NCBI RefSeq assembly: GCF_001311825.1
Contig: NZ_BBCB01000004.1
Span: 26,233-90,232 of the forward strand
Source of the DNA: Salidesulfovibrio brasiliensis JCM 12178
Lineage (GTDB): Bacteria; Desulfobacterota; Desulfovibrionia; Desulfovibrionales; Desulfovibrionaceae
Length of the DNA stretch: 64,000 nt
Reading direction: 5' to 3'
Of this stretch, positions 53,477 to 62,562 are shown piece after piece. Under the pieces are notes generated by a model. The model had not been told where the DNA came from. It was given only the letters and a program-made list of their open reading frames with translations, and searched no databases. Made by a program: the position numbers and the translations under genes. The first letter of the stretch is position 1. Each line of letters opens with the position of its first letter.

Positions 53477-54001
53477 TTACCAGGATATCTTCTCCAGCGC
53501 ATCCCGCAGCAGATCGCCGGGACGGTTGACGGCCTGAAGGATGAAATGCAGGCTGCCCATGATCGAAGGCTCCACGCGCCCCAGCTCATCTGCCGTGTTG
53601 CGCCAAACGCTTTCGACCTGGTCCGCGCCTTCACGCTCTGCCACGCGATTTGCCAGCGTCTGGGCATCAGCCATCATGTAGAAGACTTTGCCGCTGCGGT
53701 TCATAAGTCCGGCCAGCTCCGGGTCCTCAAAGAAGCGCGAACCGACGACCACAATGGCGGGATCACCGGCACAGGCAGCCCGAAGGCTCTCGTCGTCCGT
53801 GGGTTCGTTCACCGCAACGTTGAGCTCGTCGGCCAGCAATTGTGCCAGCTCCCGCCTCCCCGCTCCGGACAGGCCAGCCAGAAAGACCCGATCGGACGTC
53901 TTCCACGCAGCAGCGTAATCCTCGCGTTTTTCACCCTTTGCAAATACCTTCTTTTTCTCGCCGTCTTCCACGTCGTATTTCTTTTTTATAAACTTACTCA
54001 T
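53477..54001 (-). CDS. P-loop protein resembling shikimate-kinase-type kinases, degenerate Walker A
   Basis: A 174-residue protein. After a lysine-rich N-terminal tail of about 35 residues comes a beta-loop-helix VFLAGLSGAGRRELAQLLAD in which the Walker A lysine position is Arg. AIVVVGSRFFEDPELAGLMN and the lid-like MMADAQTLANRVAEREGADQ follow, as in shikimate kinase and related small kinases. Loss of the invariant Lys makes catalysis doubtful, so it may bind a nucleotide or act as a pseudokinase. The ATG at 54001 follows AGGAAAACACCA. It is divergent from the phospholipase-like gene. Confidence 0.72.
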   Translation of the reverse strand: MSKFIKKKYDVEDGEKKKVFAKGEKREDYAAAWKTSDRVFLAGLSGAGRRELAQLLADELNVAVNEPTDDESLRAACAGDPAIVVVGSRFFEDPELAGLMNRSGKVFYMMADAQTLANRVAEREGADQVESVWRNTADELGRVEPSIMGSLHFILQAVNRPGDLLRDALEKISW

Positions 54002-54072
54002 TGGTGTTTTCCTGTTTCTCTTTGCGGAAACCAGCATTGCGGGCTAGGGTTCCGCTATTCGGAGGTTATGTT

Positions 54073-55035
54073 GTGCCCAAGGAACAGCTTCATTTCAGCA
54101 TCGCGCTCAAGGCGGCCGAGCTCGGCCGGGGCCGGGTGGCAGAGGCTGCCCGCAGTCACCGCGACGCCCTGCTGCTTGGCAGCGTGTTTCATGACATTCT
54201 CTATTATATCCGGCCGGGAGGGAAAGCAACATGCGCCGGACTGGCCGACCTGTTCCACGGTTCCGATGGCATGGACAGCAACACCCTCCTGCGTTTGCAA
54301 CTGGCACACGCACGGGACACGGACTCGCGGCAGGCTCTCGCCCTGCTTGCAGGAATGGCTTCCCACGCATGTCTCGACGCCGCGACGCACCCCTTCATAT
54401 GGTACGCCACCGGCAACTACGACGACCCTGACGCTTCCCGACGGAGCCTTGCCCGGCAACGCCATCGCGCGCTGGAAACGCTTCTCGACATGACCTACGC
54501 CGCCCAACCGGGACGTTCAACCTCACTTGGCAGGATACAAAAGGAGCTCAGCCCCCCACTGGCCGAGTTGCTGCCCGCCGCCGAACTCGCCCGACGATGC
54601 GGCGCAGACAGTACAATCCTTGCCGATGAACTTGACAAGGCCCTTGAAACCTATGCTCTCGTTCAGCGGTTGAGCGAGGCCGCCCCGCTGGCATGGCTGG
54701 CATATGCGCTCTGGCCGCTCCTGCCGCGCTCCATCCGGGAGATCGCGGCGCTGCTGCGTTCGCCGCAGTGGCTGCGACAAAAGAATGCCGTGAGCGGCCA
54801 AATCGAGTATCGCTCCCCGGTAAATGGGGACATTCAGCAAAAAAGCTTTTCAGCCATGCTTGATTCGGCCGTGGAGCACACCGTTTCCCTCTGGAACGAG
54901 ATTGAAGCAGTTTTTGAGGATGAAGCAAGGCTTCATGCCGGGAAAAACCTTGATACCGGAATGCCTTCGGACCGTTCTCAAAGCATGAAGCATTTTCGCG
55001 AGCCCCCGCTGATCCGCTTGCCCGGTGAAGAGTAA
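54073..55035 (+). CDS. Zinc-dependent phospholipase C-like protein
   Basis: A 320-residue helical protein of the bacterial zinc-dependent phospholipase C / S1-P1 nuclease-like group, judged by HFSIALKAAELG, GSVFHDILYY and SHACLDAATHPFIW, which supply the expected His and Asp zinc ligands. No signal peptide is visible, which is unusual for the family, so its location is uncertain. I chose GTG 54073 because GGAGG precedes it by eight bases; the frame is open for 24 more codons upstream. The end is close to the next gene (about 90 bases). Confidence 0.75.
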   Translation: MPKEQLHFSIALKAAELGRGRVAEAARSHRDALLLGSVFHDILYYIRPGGKATCAGLADLFHGSDGMDSNTLLRLQLAHARDTDSRQALALLAGMASHACLDAATHPFIWYATGNYDDPDASRRSLARQRHRALETLLDMTYAAQPGRSTSLGRIQKELSPPLAELLPAAELARRCGADSTILADELDKALETYALVQRLSEAAPLAWLAYALWPLLPRSIREIAALLRSPQWLRQKNAVSGQIEYRSPVNGDIQQKSFSAMLDSAVEHTVSLWNEIEAVFEDEARLHAGKNLDTGMPSDRSQSMKHFREPPLIRLPGEE

Positions 55036-55123
55036 CCACCTTTTTTTTCCTCACCTGTTGCCAATAATATCCCATGGGGATATAGTGCGTTATACAAATG
55101 ACACCCAGAGCCAAGGAGCCCAC

Positions 55124-55930
55124 ATGAAAAAACTTATCATTTACGGCGTGACTGGCGCGGTACTCGCGCTGATCGTGCTTATCGTCCTCGCGGTGCTGAA
55201 CCTCGGCACCCTCATCAAGACGGCCACCGAGGAGTTCGGACCGAAAGTCACAGGAACCGATGTCAAACTCGGCTCCGCAGATATTTCATTCCTTTCCGGG
55301 TCGGGAGAGCTGAACGACTTCCTGCTCGGAAACCCCCAGGGTTTCTCCACGCCGGAAGCGTTCTCCGTCAACACCATCCGTATCAAGGTGAACAAGGACT
55401 CCCTGACCTCCGACCGCATCATCATTGAAGACGTGGTGATCCTTTCCCCGCACATCACTTACGAGAAGCTGGGCAAGACCGACAACTTCAAGACCATCAT
55501 CGCCAACGTGAAGAAGGCTGTCGCTTCCGAGGAAAAGGCCGAGAAGAAGGATACGGCCAAAACCGAAGGCGAAGAAGGCAAGTCCAAGGCCATCCAGATC
55601 AACCACCTGCTCATCAAGGACCCCAAGGTCACGGTTGCAGGCGGCATGGCCAAGGTCTTCGGCGACAAGGGCGTGGACATCTCCGTGCCTGACATCGAGC
55701 TGCGCGACATCGGCAAGGAAAAGCGCACCACCCCGGCCGAGGCGGTCGAGGAAATCCTGCGAGCCATGACCGACAAGGTCACCAACTCCGTGAGCAACGT
55801 TGCCGCGGAAGTCGGCAAAAAGGCTCAGGAGGTCATGAAGCAGGGAACCGACCTGCTCAAGAAGGGCGCGGAAGGGAGCGGCGATGCCGTGAAGGGCGCC
55901 ATGGACAGCGTCAAGGGCATATTCCAGTAG
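55124..55930 (+). CDS. AsmA-like inner-membrane-anchored periplasmic protein
   Basis: A 268-residue protein with one N-terminal membrane helix (about residues 4-28) and a periplasmic part of beta strands with a charged Lys/Glu-rich insertion (around residue 145). FGPKVTGTDVKLGSADISFL then GNPQGFSTPEAFSVNTIRIK resemble the start of AsmA-like domains, which in larger relatives carry lipids between membranes. The C-terminus is amphipathic (SVSNVAAEVGKKAQEVMKQG). CCAAGGAGCCCAC precedes the ATG and a terminator follows. A specific role is not known. Confidence 0.72.
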   Translation: MKKLIIYGVTGAVLALIVLIVLAVLNLGTLIKTATEEFGPKVTGTDVKLGSADISFLSGSGELNDFLLGNPQGFSTPEAFSVNTIRIKVNKDSLTSDRIIIEDVVILSPHITYEKLGKTDNFKTIIANVKKAVASEEKAEKKDTAKTEGEEGKSKAIQINHLLIKDPKVTVAGGMAKVFGDKGVDISVPDIELRDIGKEKRTTPAEAVEEILRAMTDKVTNSVSNVAAEVGKKAQEVMKQGTDLLKKGAEGSGDAVKGAMDSVKGIFQ

Positions 55931-55954
55931 CTCTATCCCAATACATTATATATA

Positions 55955-55978
55955 GGCCGCCCTCCGGGGCGGCCTTTT
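55955..55978 (+). terminator. Terminator of AsmA-like gene
   Basis: GGCCGCCC (55955-55962) pairs with GGGCGGCC (55967-55974) around TCCG, then TTTT. Confidence 0.9.
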
Positions 55979-56026
55979 CGTTTCGCGCACTTGCGCCCGT
56001 CATCCTGCCGGGGTATTGAACATTTC

Positions 56027-57700
56027 ATGAACCATTCCGGCCAGTACGTCGAATCAGCAGAACTTGTGGGGGAACGCGACTCCCTCGACCTGCGTGCAGT
56101 GGTTTCCGGCAAACAGCGCCACGTATGGGGCCGCTACGGGCCAAGACGGGAGGCCGACCTGCTGCAGGACATCCCCGACGATTGCCTGCCGGTCCTTATT
56201 GGTGCGGGGCTGGGCCACGCCCTTGCGGGTCTCATCGAATCCGGCCGCCCGGTAGCGGTTGCAGACCTTGAAACACCGCTGCTTGATGCGGCAGACATTG
56301 CCCACCGCTTTGGCGACTCCGTTTTTTTTGCTGAAGGAGACGACCTTGATTCACTGCTCAAGTCGCTCAAGTCATGGCGCGAACAGCACGGAAACAAGGC
56401 CTTCCACCCGGTGGCGCTTCCTTTTCATCTGAGGCTGCGAAACGGACTGTATGCACAGCTCGCCTCGGCACTGACTGCGGCCAATTCGGTGGACTTCTGG
56501 ACCGCTGCCCGCTACCCGAAGTTTCGCTCCGAATCACCACGCGTGCTGCTCCTGCAGGCCGACTATTTCCTTTCACAGGAGATTCGTACCGCTTTCGACC
56601 GCATGGCGGTGAGCTACCGAACCCTTTCGGTCCAGAAGCACGGCCGTGGTTCCAGCGAGTTCGTCAAGTCGCTGCTGGAAACGGTGCTTGATTTCAAACC
56701 CGACTTCGTCCTGACCATCAACCACTTCGGGCTGGACCGGGACGGCAGGTTCACGGAACTGCTCGACAGGCTGGAACTGCCGCTGGCCTCATGGTTCGTG
56801 GACAGTCCGCACCTGATTCTTTTCGATTATCCCGACCTTGCCTCCGAGCGCACGGTCATTTTCAGTTACGACGCGGACACGTTGGCCCCCATGCGATCCA
56901 GAGGATTTGACAACGTCCACTGGCTGCCCCTCGGCACGGACCAGAACAGGTTCAGGCCCGGACAGTCCGGCAGGGAGCAGTGGCGCGCGGACGTTTCCTT
57001 TGTCGGCAACTCCATGGAAAGCAGCGTCCGCAAGTTTCTGGACGAATCGCGTGTCCCTCAGGAGCTGCTTGCCGACTGGCAAGGGCTGGCCGCGGAGTTC
57101 GCCGCTTCGCCGCACCATCTCGCCGCAGGCCACCTTGCCGAGGCACACCCCGATCTCTGGGACATGCTGCAGGCCGTGCAGGACACGCAAAGCAGGCTCG
57201 CATACGAATCGCTCATCACCTTCGAGGCTACCCGTCAGTACCGGCAGGAATGCGTCAGACAAACCCTGCGGTTCACCCCCCTTGTGGCCGGAGACGCCGA
57301 GTGGTCGCAGGTTCTGGGTGACTCGAACTGGCGGCGCGCGGGCCACCTCGATTACTATACGGATCTCCCCGGCTTCTACCCTAGCGCCGCCATCAACCTG
57401 AACTGCACCAGCATGCAGATGAAAGGCGCCGTGAACCAGCGGGTCTTCGACATCCCGGCTTGCGGCGGCTTCGTCCTGACAGACAGCCGCAAGCAGATGG
57501 CTGAACTGTTCGACCCGGAGACGGAATTCATCGCCTACGAAAGGCCCGATGCGATAGCCCCGCTCGCCCATGAACTCCTCAAAAACGAAAGCAAGCGAAA
57601 AAAGGTCGCCGAATCAGCAAGACGGCGCATTCTTTCCGAACACACCTACGAACACCGCATCAAATCCCTCTTCGCTATCATGAGAAATACTTTTATCTGA
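56027..57700 (+). CDS. CgeB-like glycosyltransferase with N-terminal Rossmann-like domain
   Basis: A 557-residue protein. The N-terminal 200 residues include VLIGAGLGHALAGLIESGRP, a Rossmann-like nucleotide fold as in flagellar glycosylation proteins. The C-terminal part (from about residue 190) matches the CgeB group of GT-B transferases, with ASWFVDSPHLILFDYPDLAS, DVSFVGNSMESSVRKFLDES and the donor-site region NQRVFDIPACGGFVLTDSRK. It probably glycosylates a surface or flagellar component. It lies directly before the flagellin gene and is separated from it by a terminator. The start at 56027 has a poor ribosome binding site. Confidence 0.8.
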   Translation: MNHSGQYVESAELVGERDSLDLRAVVSGKQRHVWGRYGPRREADLLQDIPDDCLPVLIGAGLGHALAGLIESGRPVAVADLETPLLDAADIAHRFGDSVFFAEGDDLDSLLKSLKSWREQHGNKAFHPVALPFHLRLRNGLYAQLASALTAANSVDFWTAARYPKFRSESPRVLLLQADYFLSQEIRTAFDRMAVSYRTLSVQKHGRGSSEFVKSLLETVLDFKPDFVLTINHFGLDRDGRFTELLDRLELPLASWFVDSPHLILFDYPDLASERTVIFSYDADTLAPMRSRGFDNVHWLPLGTDQNRFRPGQSGREQWRADVSFVGNSMESSVRKFLDESRVPQELLADWQGLAAEFAASPHHLAAGHLAEAHPDLWDMLQAVQDTQSRLAYESLITFEATRQYRQECVRQTLRFTPLVAGDAEWSQVLGDSNWRRAGHLDYYTDLPGFYPSAAINLNCTSMQMKGAVNQRVFDIPACGGFVLTDSRKQMAELFDPETEFIAYERPDAIAPLAHELLKNESKRKKVAESARRRILSEHTYEHRIKSLFAIMRNTFI

Positions 57701-57730
57701 CATTACAAACAGATAGAAGAGAAAACACCC

Positions 57731-57763
57731 AGCCCTCCGCATGATTGTGCGGAGGGCTTTTTT
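57731..57763 (+). terminator. Terminator after CgeB-like gene
   Basis: AGCCCTCCGCA (57731-57741) and TGCGGAGGGCT (57748-57758) form an 11-bp stem followed by TTTTT. Confidence 0.92.
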
Positions 57764-57803
57764 CATGGTTGAGGGCACGGCCAGAAAACCCTTACGAAAA
57801 GCC

Positions 57804-57830
57804 TAAAGTTTTTCAGTGGAAGGACGATTA
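57804..57830 (+). promoter_or_regulatory. Sigma-28 (FliA) promoter for flagellin
   Basis: TAAA (57804-57807), 15 bases, and GACGATTA (57823-57830) closely match the FliA consensus TAAA-N15-GCCGATAA. The transcript would have a leader of about 80 bases. Confidence 0.85.
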
Positions 57831-57920
57831 GGAGAGCAACAGGACGTGGAAAGCCGTGACGGACTGGCCGAGGACGGCTGACCAAAGGCAAGGAAGCCTA
57901 AATGTTTCAAGGAGGAAACC

Positions 57921-58814
57921 ATGTCTCTCATTATTAATCACAACATGAGTGCTATGAACGCGGCACGCAACCTGTCCCAGTCGTACAGCGCGCTGTCTAC
58001 GTCGACCAGACGTCTGTCTTCCGGTCTTCGTATCGGCACCGCTTCGGACGACGCCGCAGGCCTTGCTGTTCGCGAACTCATGCGCGCGGAAATCACTTCC
58101 CTGAACCAGGGTATCCGTAACGCCAACGACGCCATTTCCCTCATCCAGACCGCTGACGGTGCCCTTCAGGTCATCGACGAAAAGCTCATCCGTATGAAGG
58201 AACTGGCCCAGCAGGCAGCAACGGGTACCTACAACTCCGACCAGCGTCTGATCATCGACTCCGAATATCAGGCCATGGCTTCGGAAATCACCCGTATCGC
58301 GTCGTCCACCGACTTCAACGGCGTCTACCTGCTCAACGGCGCCATGTCCGGTGAGAACTCCGATCACAGCGGTTCTGGACTCCAGTCCACCGGTCCCCTG
58401 AAGGTTCACTTCGGTACCGGTAACGACAGCGCCGAGGACTACTACTACGTGTCCATCGGCACTTCCACTGCTTCCGCTCTCGGTGTCGGCCTCGGCGCCA
58501 CCACCTCCAGCGGCAAGAGCATCTCCACCCAGCAGCTTGCTCAGGAATCTCTGGACTCCCTGAACAATGCGATCATTTCCAAGGATAAGATTCGCGCAAA
58601 CCTGGGTGGTCTGCAGAACAGGCTGGAAAACACCGTTTCGGTCCTGGGCATCCAGGCCGAGAACACGCAGGCTGCCGAATCGCAGATCTCCGACGTGGAC
58701 GTTGCGACCGAAATGACCAACTTCGTCCGCAACCAGATCCTCACTCAGGCCGCAGTCTCCATGCTGTCCCAGGCGAACAGCCTGCCGCAGATGGCACTGT
58801 CCCTCATCGGCTAA
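57921..58814 (+). CDS. fliC: Flagellin
   Basis: A 297-residue flagellin, the filament subunit. The N-terminal D0/D1 signature (MSLIINHNMSAMNAARNLSQ, then RLSSGLRIGTASDDAAGLAV) and the C-terminal D1/D0 helices (SQISDVDVATEMTNFVRNQI, ending QMALSLIG) are complete. The variable middle is short, about 70 residues, rich in Ser, Thr and Gly, offering possible glycosylation sites. AAGGAGGAAACC precedes the ATG. A sigma-28 promoter is upstream and a terminator downstream. Confidence 0.95.
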   Translation: MSLIINHNMSAMNAARNLSQSYSALSTSTRRLSSGLRIGTASDDAAGLAVRELMRAEITSLNQGIRNANDAISLIQTADGALQVIDEKLIRMKELAQQAATGTYNSDQRLIIDSEYQAMASEITRIASSTDFNGVYLLNGAMSGENSDHSGSGLQSTGPLKVHFGTGNDSAEDYYYVSIGTSTASALGVGLGATTSSGKSISTQQLAQESLDSLNNAIISKDKIRANLGGLQNRLENTVSVLGIQAENTQAAESQISDVDVATEMTNFVRNQILTQAAVSMLSQANSLPQMALSLIG

Positions 58815-58849
58815 CGATGACGGCCAACGCGGCTTAGCGACGGTAGAAC

Positions 58850-58885
58850 GGGCCGGGCAACCGCAGGTTGTCCGGCCCTTGTCTT
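58850..58885 (+). terminator. Terminator after flagellin
   Basis: Bases 58850-58862 and 58866-58878 form a 13-bp stem with one G-T pair and a GCA loop, followed by TTGTCTT. Confidence 0.85.
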
Positions 58886-58887
58886 AA

Positions 58888-58903
58888 TGGCACCGGGATT
58901 GCA
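58888..58903 (+). promoter_or_regulatory. Sigma-54 promoter for fliD
   Basis: TGGCAC (58888-58893), CGGGA, TTGCA (58899-58903) is an exact match to the -24/-12 consensus TGGCAC-N5-TTGCW. It lies about 55 bases before the fliD start, just after the flagellin terminator. Confidence 0.9.
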
Positions 58904-58957
58904 TGACATCAGGCGAACCAACATATTCGGAAAATATTTCCACCAGAGGACGCCTCC

Positions 58958-60688
58958 ATGTCTGATTACATTTCAGGGAACATCAACTTCGCCGGGCTCG
59001 GTAACGGCACGGACTTCAATCAGCTGATTGATGGCCTTGTCGATATCGAGAAGCGCCGGGTCACGAGCCTTGAGTCCTGGAAGCAGAGCTGGCAAGACAA
59101 GGTCGAGCAGTTCGACGAGCTGAACTCGCAGATGGTCTCGCTGTCCTCCACGCTCAAGTCGCTGGACACGCTGAACGAGTTCATGGCCAAGAACGTCAGC
59201 AGCTCCAACAGCAACATCCTGACCGCCACTGCAGACGCCGACGCGCAGGAGGCCTCTCACAACGTGGTTGTCGGCAACCTCGCCACCAACGACGTCCTCG
59301 TTACCACCTCGGGCGTGAGCAGCCTGAGCACCAGCGTCACCGGCGCCAACACGAATTTCACGTACTCCTACGCAGGTACGAGCTACACCATCAGCAATAT
59401 TTCCGCAGGCACCGACCTGCAGACGCTCGTCAACATCATCAACAAGCACCCCAATTCCGAGCCGCACATTCGGGCAAGCACCGTGTTTGACGGCAGCGTG
59501 TACCACCTGCAGCTCACCGGTCGCGACCTCGGAGCGGACAATCAGGTCATCATATCCAACACCGGAAGTCTGGTGTTCGGTGCAGGAGACTTCAACGAGA
59601 CACAGGGGGCCTCCAACGCCAAGATCCGTGTGGATGGATTCCCGGATGACGGGACATGGATCGAACGCGATTCCAACTCCATCAACGACGTCATCGAAGG
59701 CATCACCCTGAACCTCAAGGAGGCCGCACCCGGCTCCACCGTGAGCATAGGGGTGACCACCGATACGGAAAAGATCAAGGAAAACATCCGCACCGTTGTC
59801 GACAAGATCAACGAAGTCCGCACCAAGATTCTGGAGCTCACCAAGGTCGACACTTCGCAGGGCGACGATAAGGTAACGGGGTCCATCCTCACCGGTAACT
59901 ACGGTGTGGACATGATCTCTCAGAACCTCAAGAACATCACCTCTTCCAAGGGCGTCGGCTTCGAATACTATGACGCCGACACAGGCACGGGCGACTACTA
60001 CACCTCGCTGGGGCAGATCGGCATCACCACCGACACCGACGAAGGCTCCCCGACATACGGCCTGCTGATCATCGAGGAGACCACCGACGACCCGGACAAG
60101 GAAAAGTTCACGCTCAATTACGCGCTTGAGAACAACCCGGAAGAAGTGGCCCGGCTTTTCGCCGTGGACAAGGAGGGCGTCTCTCGCTCCTCGGACTTCT
60201 CCTACAGCTCTCAACTCGATGTCACTGAGCCGGGCTCCTACGACGTGGTCATCACCACCAGCGCCGCAGGCATATCCAGCGCCACCATTGACGGAGAGGA
60301 ATGCAGCATTTCCGGCTGGCAGATTACCTGTAACACTGGTGACCCCAAGGGTCTGGCTCTCGATGTGAACAACCAGACGCCCAACAGCACGTTCAGCGGC
60401 ATAGTGGACATCAAGCAGGGCAAGGCCGGAGAAATGATCGATGAGCTCGCCGAGCTCACCAAGCCATACAACCATGCCACCAATGAAGGTGGACCTCTCG
60501 CCATTCTCAAAGAGAACTATGGCGACATCATGGAAGGCATCGACAAGAAGATCGAGCGTGAAAACTCTCGTATTGCGAGGATGGAATACCGCCTCAAGAA
60601 CCAATACGCACGCCTCGACGCGCTGCTGGGGCAGTACAACCAGCAGCAGCAGGCACTGACAAGTCAATTAGCGCAATTGAGCCAGTAA
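58958..60688 (+). CDS. fliD: Flagellar filament cap protein FliD
   Basis: A 576-residue hook-associated protein 2 that caps the growing filament. The N-terminus has GNINFAGLGNGTDFNQLIDG and a coiled coil up to about residue 90; the C-terminus is a long coiled coil (RENSRIARMEYRLKNQYARL, ending QLAQLSQ). The central domains form beta structure, including a Thr/Ser-rich part with a Cys pair (GEECSISGWQITC) that could form a disulphide. AGAGGACGCCTCC precedes the ATG. It is transcribed from the sigma-54 promoter just upstream, and fliS follows after 38 bases. Confidence 0.94.
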   Translation: MSDYISGNINFAGLGNGTDFNQLIDGLVDIEKRRVTSLESWKQSWQDKVEQFDELNSQMVSLSSTLKSLDTLNEFMAKNVSSSNSNILTATADADAQEASHNVVVGNLATNDVLVTTSGVSSLSTSVTGANTNFTYSYAGTSYTISNISAGTDLQTLVNIINKHPNSEPHIRASTVFDGSVYHLQLTGRDLGADNQVIISNTGSLVFGAGDFNETQGASNAKIRVDGFPDDGTWIERDSNSINDVIEGITLNLKEAAPGSTVSIGVTTDTEKIKENIRTVVDKINEVRTKILELTKVDTSQGDDKVTGSILTGNYGVDMISQNLKNITSSKGVGFEYYDADTGTGDYYTSLGQIGITTDTDEGSPTYGLLIIEETTDDPDKEKFTLNYALENNPEEVARLFAVDKEGVSRSSDFSYSSQLDVTEPGSYDVVITTSAAGISSATIDGEECSISGWQITCNTGDPKGLALDVNNQTPNSTFSGIVDIKQGKAGEMIDELAELTKPYNHATNEGGPLAILKENYGDIMEGIDKKIERENSRIARMEYRLKNQYARLDALLGQYNQQQQALTSQLAQLSQ

Positions 60689-60726
60689 ACAGCGGCTCGA
60701 TTCAGATGTCATAAGGAGAGTAACAC

Positions 60727-61410
60727 ATGGCCAATCCAGCCAAGGCGTACCTCACCGTTCAGGTCGAAACCACCTCGCAGGGGCAGCTTCTGATAATGCT
60801 CTACGATGCCTGCATCAAATTCATGAAGCAGGCCAAGGTGGAGATCGAAAAGCGCGACTACGCCAAAAAGGGCACGCTCATCAACCGCGCTATGGCCATC
60901 ATCCATGAATTGGCCGAAAGCCTGAACAAGGAAAAGGGCGGCGAAATCAGCGCCAACCTTGCGGGCATCTACCATTTCTGCACCAACGAACTGGTACAGG
61001 CCAACATCAAGCTGGACACCGAGAAGATCGACAACGTCATCAAGATCATCGACGGCATCCGCTCGGCATACGCCCAGATCATCCCCGAGAGTGAAGGCAA
61101 GGCCACCATGGGCACCCCGGCCTCACAAAACAGCGCCCCCGCACCCAACGCCGCAGCCGCACAGGGAGCGGCGGTCGCACAGAATGCTGCTACCCGGACT
61201 GCCGCGCCCAAGCCGACCCCGGCGACTCCGGAGCAGAAGGCTGAAACTGAAAAGGCTCAAAAGCCGCAGCAGCAATCCGGCCCCGGTTATCCGGCAGCCA
61301 ACCGATCAGCCCCGGCACAGGGCCAGCCGCTCAAGCCGGTCGCGCCGCGCCCGCAAATCAATGCGGCGAAAAGTCGGGCCAACAACGCCTACTTCAACGC
61401 GGGACGATAG
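60727..61410 (+). CDS. fliS: Flagellin chaperone FliS with long Ala/Pro-rich tail
   Basis: A 227-residue protein. Residues 1-115 are a normal FliS helical bundle (AYLTVQVETTSQGQLLIMLY, then FCTNELVQANIKLDTEKIDN), which keeps flagellin from polymerising in the cytoplasm. Residues from about 125 on are an Ala/Pro/Gln/Lys-rich low-complexity stretch ending SRANNAYFNAGR. FliS proteins are usually about 130 residues, so the tail of about 100 residues is unusual. AAGGAGAGTAAC precedes the ATG and a terminator follows. Confidence 0.92.
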   Translation: MANPAKAYLTVQVETTSQGQLLIMLYDACIKFMKQAKVEIEKRDYAKKGTLINRAMAIIHELAESLNKEKGGEISANLAGIYHFCTNELVQANIKLDTEKIDNVIKIIDGIRSAYAQIIPESEGKATMGTPASQNSAPAPNAAAAQGAAVAQNAATRTAAPKPTPATPEQKAETEKAQKPQQQSGPGYPAANRSAPAQGQPLKPVAPRPQINAAKSRANNAYFNAGR

Positions 61411-61419
61411 AACACCATG

Positions 61420-61451
61420 GGAAACCGGCCAACAGGCCGGTTTCCTTTTTT
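61420..61451 (+). terminator. Terminator after fliS
   Basis: GGAAACCGGCC (61420-61430) pairs with GGCCGGTTTCC (61435-61445) around AACA, followed by TTTTTT. Confidence 0.92.
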
Positions 61452-61497
61452 CATGCCGGGAATTTACTTCCCATGGCCCTTGTGTCAGGTTCAACCC

Positions 61498-62562
61498 ATG
61501 CCCGAAGCCCGAACCAAGGTTCTCCACTGCGCCCCATCCCTCGGCATCGGGGGCACGGAAAAGGTCATGCAGTTCTTTGCGGAAACGCTGGACCCGAAAC
61601 GCTTCGACGTGGCGGTCTTCAGCCCGCAGGACGGCCCCCGCGCGCCCATGCTCCGGGCCTCCGGCATAGCGACCTTCATCGGCGGCGACCTCTTCGCCGT
61701 TCTGGAACGCTTCAAACCGCAGATCGTGCATATCCACCGCGCAGGCTGGCCCGAACCGGGCACGCTCAAACCACTTCGGCTGGCGCGCATTCCGATTGTG
61801 GTGGAAACAAACGTCTTCGGCAGACACGACCCCAGCCCCGAGGCCTTGGTCATCACCCGCACGCTCTTCGTCTCCCGGTTCTGCCTTGAGCGCTTTCACC
61901 GCACCAATGCCGTGCCGGAAAACCCCGAGCGCTACAGCTTTCTCTACAACCCGGTGGACACGGACTTTTTTGCGGAAGCCGCACGCACCGACCGCGACTT
62001 TTCCCGACCGGTGGCCGCACGAATCTCCCGAAGCGACCCCGGCAAATGGAGCGGCCTCGCCCTTGATTTTCTGCCGTTTTTGACCGCGCGCATCCCGGAC
62101 TTCCGCTACCACATCATCGGCGGAATCCCGCAGGCCCGCGATTTCGTGAGCCAAAACGGCCTTGAGGCCAACGTCATCTTTCATGATCCTGTTGAGACAG
62201 ACGCTGAAATCGCCGCGTTTCTGGACAAGGCTTCCGTGCTTGCCCACGCCAACGACACCGGAGAATCCTTCGGGCTGGTCATTGCCGAGGCCATGGCCTG
62301 CGGCCTGCCGGTGGTCACGCATCCCGCAGCGGGCGAGCGGGACAACGCGCAGCTCGAACTGGTCGACCACGGCGAAACCGGCTTTGTTGCCCACAGCGCC
62401 GAAGAGTACGCCGCTGCGCTGGAGTGGCTGTTCACCCATCCGGAAAAAGCTGCCGAAATGGGCCGCAAGGGACGGGAAAAAGCAGCCAGCCTCTACCGCA
62501 GGCAGACCGTAACGCGCCAGTTGGAAAGCATCTACGAAACCCTTCTGGAGAAGCGCGCATGA
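61498..62562 (+). CDS. Glycosyltransferase, GT4 family
   Basis: A 354-residue GT-B glycosyltransferase with an N-terminal LHCAPSLGIGGTEKVMQFFA acceptor domain and C-terminal donor site HANDTGESFGLVIAEAMACG then LPVVTHP. ATG 61498 is preceded by a modest CAGG. The frame is open 27 codons upstream, through the fliS terminator, so the longer version is unlikely. It is coupled to the next gene by ATGA. Because it follows fliS it may act in glycosylation of flagella or of lipopolysaccharide; the acceptor is not known. Confidence 0.87.
   Translation: MPEARTKVLHCAPSLGIGGTEKVMQFFAETLDPKRFDVAVFSPQDGPRAPMLRASGIATFIGGDLFAVLERFKPQIVHIHRAGWPEPGTLKPLRLARIPIVVETNVFGRHDPSPEALVITRTLFVSRFCLERFHRTNAVPENPERYSFLYNPVDTDFFAEAARTDRDFSRPVAARISRSDPGKWSGLALDFLPFLTARIPDFRYHIIGGIPQARDFVSQNGLEANVIFHDPVETDAEIAAFLDKASVLAHANDTGESFGLVIAEAMACGLPVVTHPAAGERDNAQLELVDHGETGFVAHSAEEYAAALEWLFTHPEKAAEMGRKGREKAASLYRRQTVTRQLESIYETLLEKRA

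Noticed and set aside
58973..60667. A 564-codon minus-strand frame opposite fliD
   Set aside because: The plus strand encodes an unmistakable FliD with a sigma-54 promoter. The opposite frame has no start site or family match.
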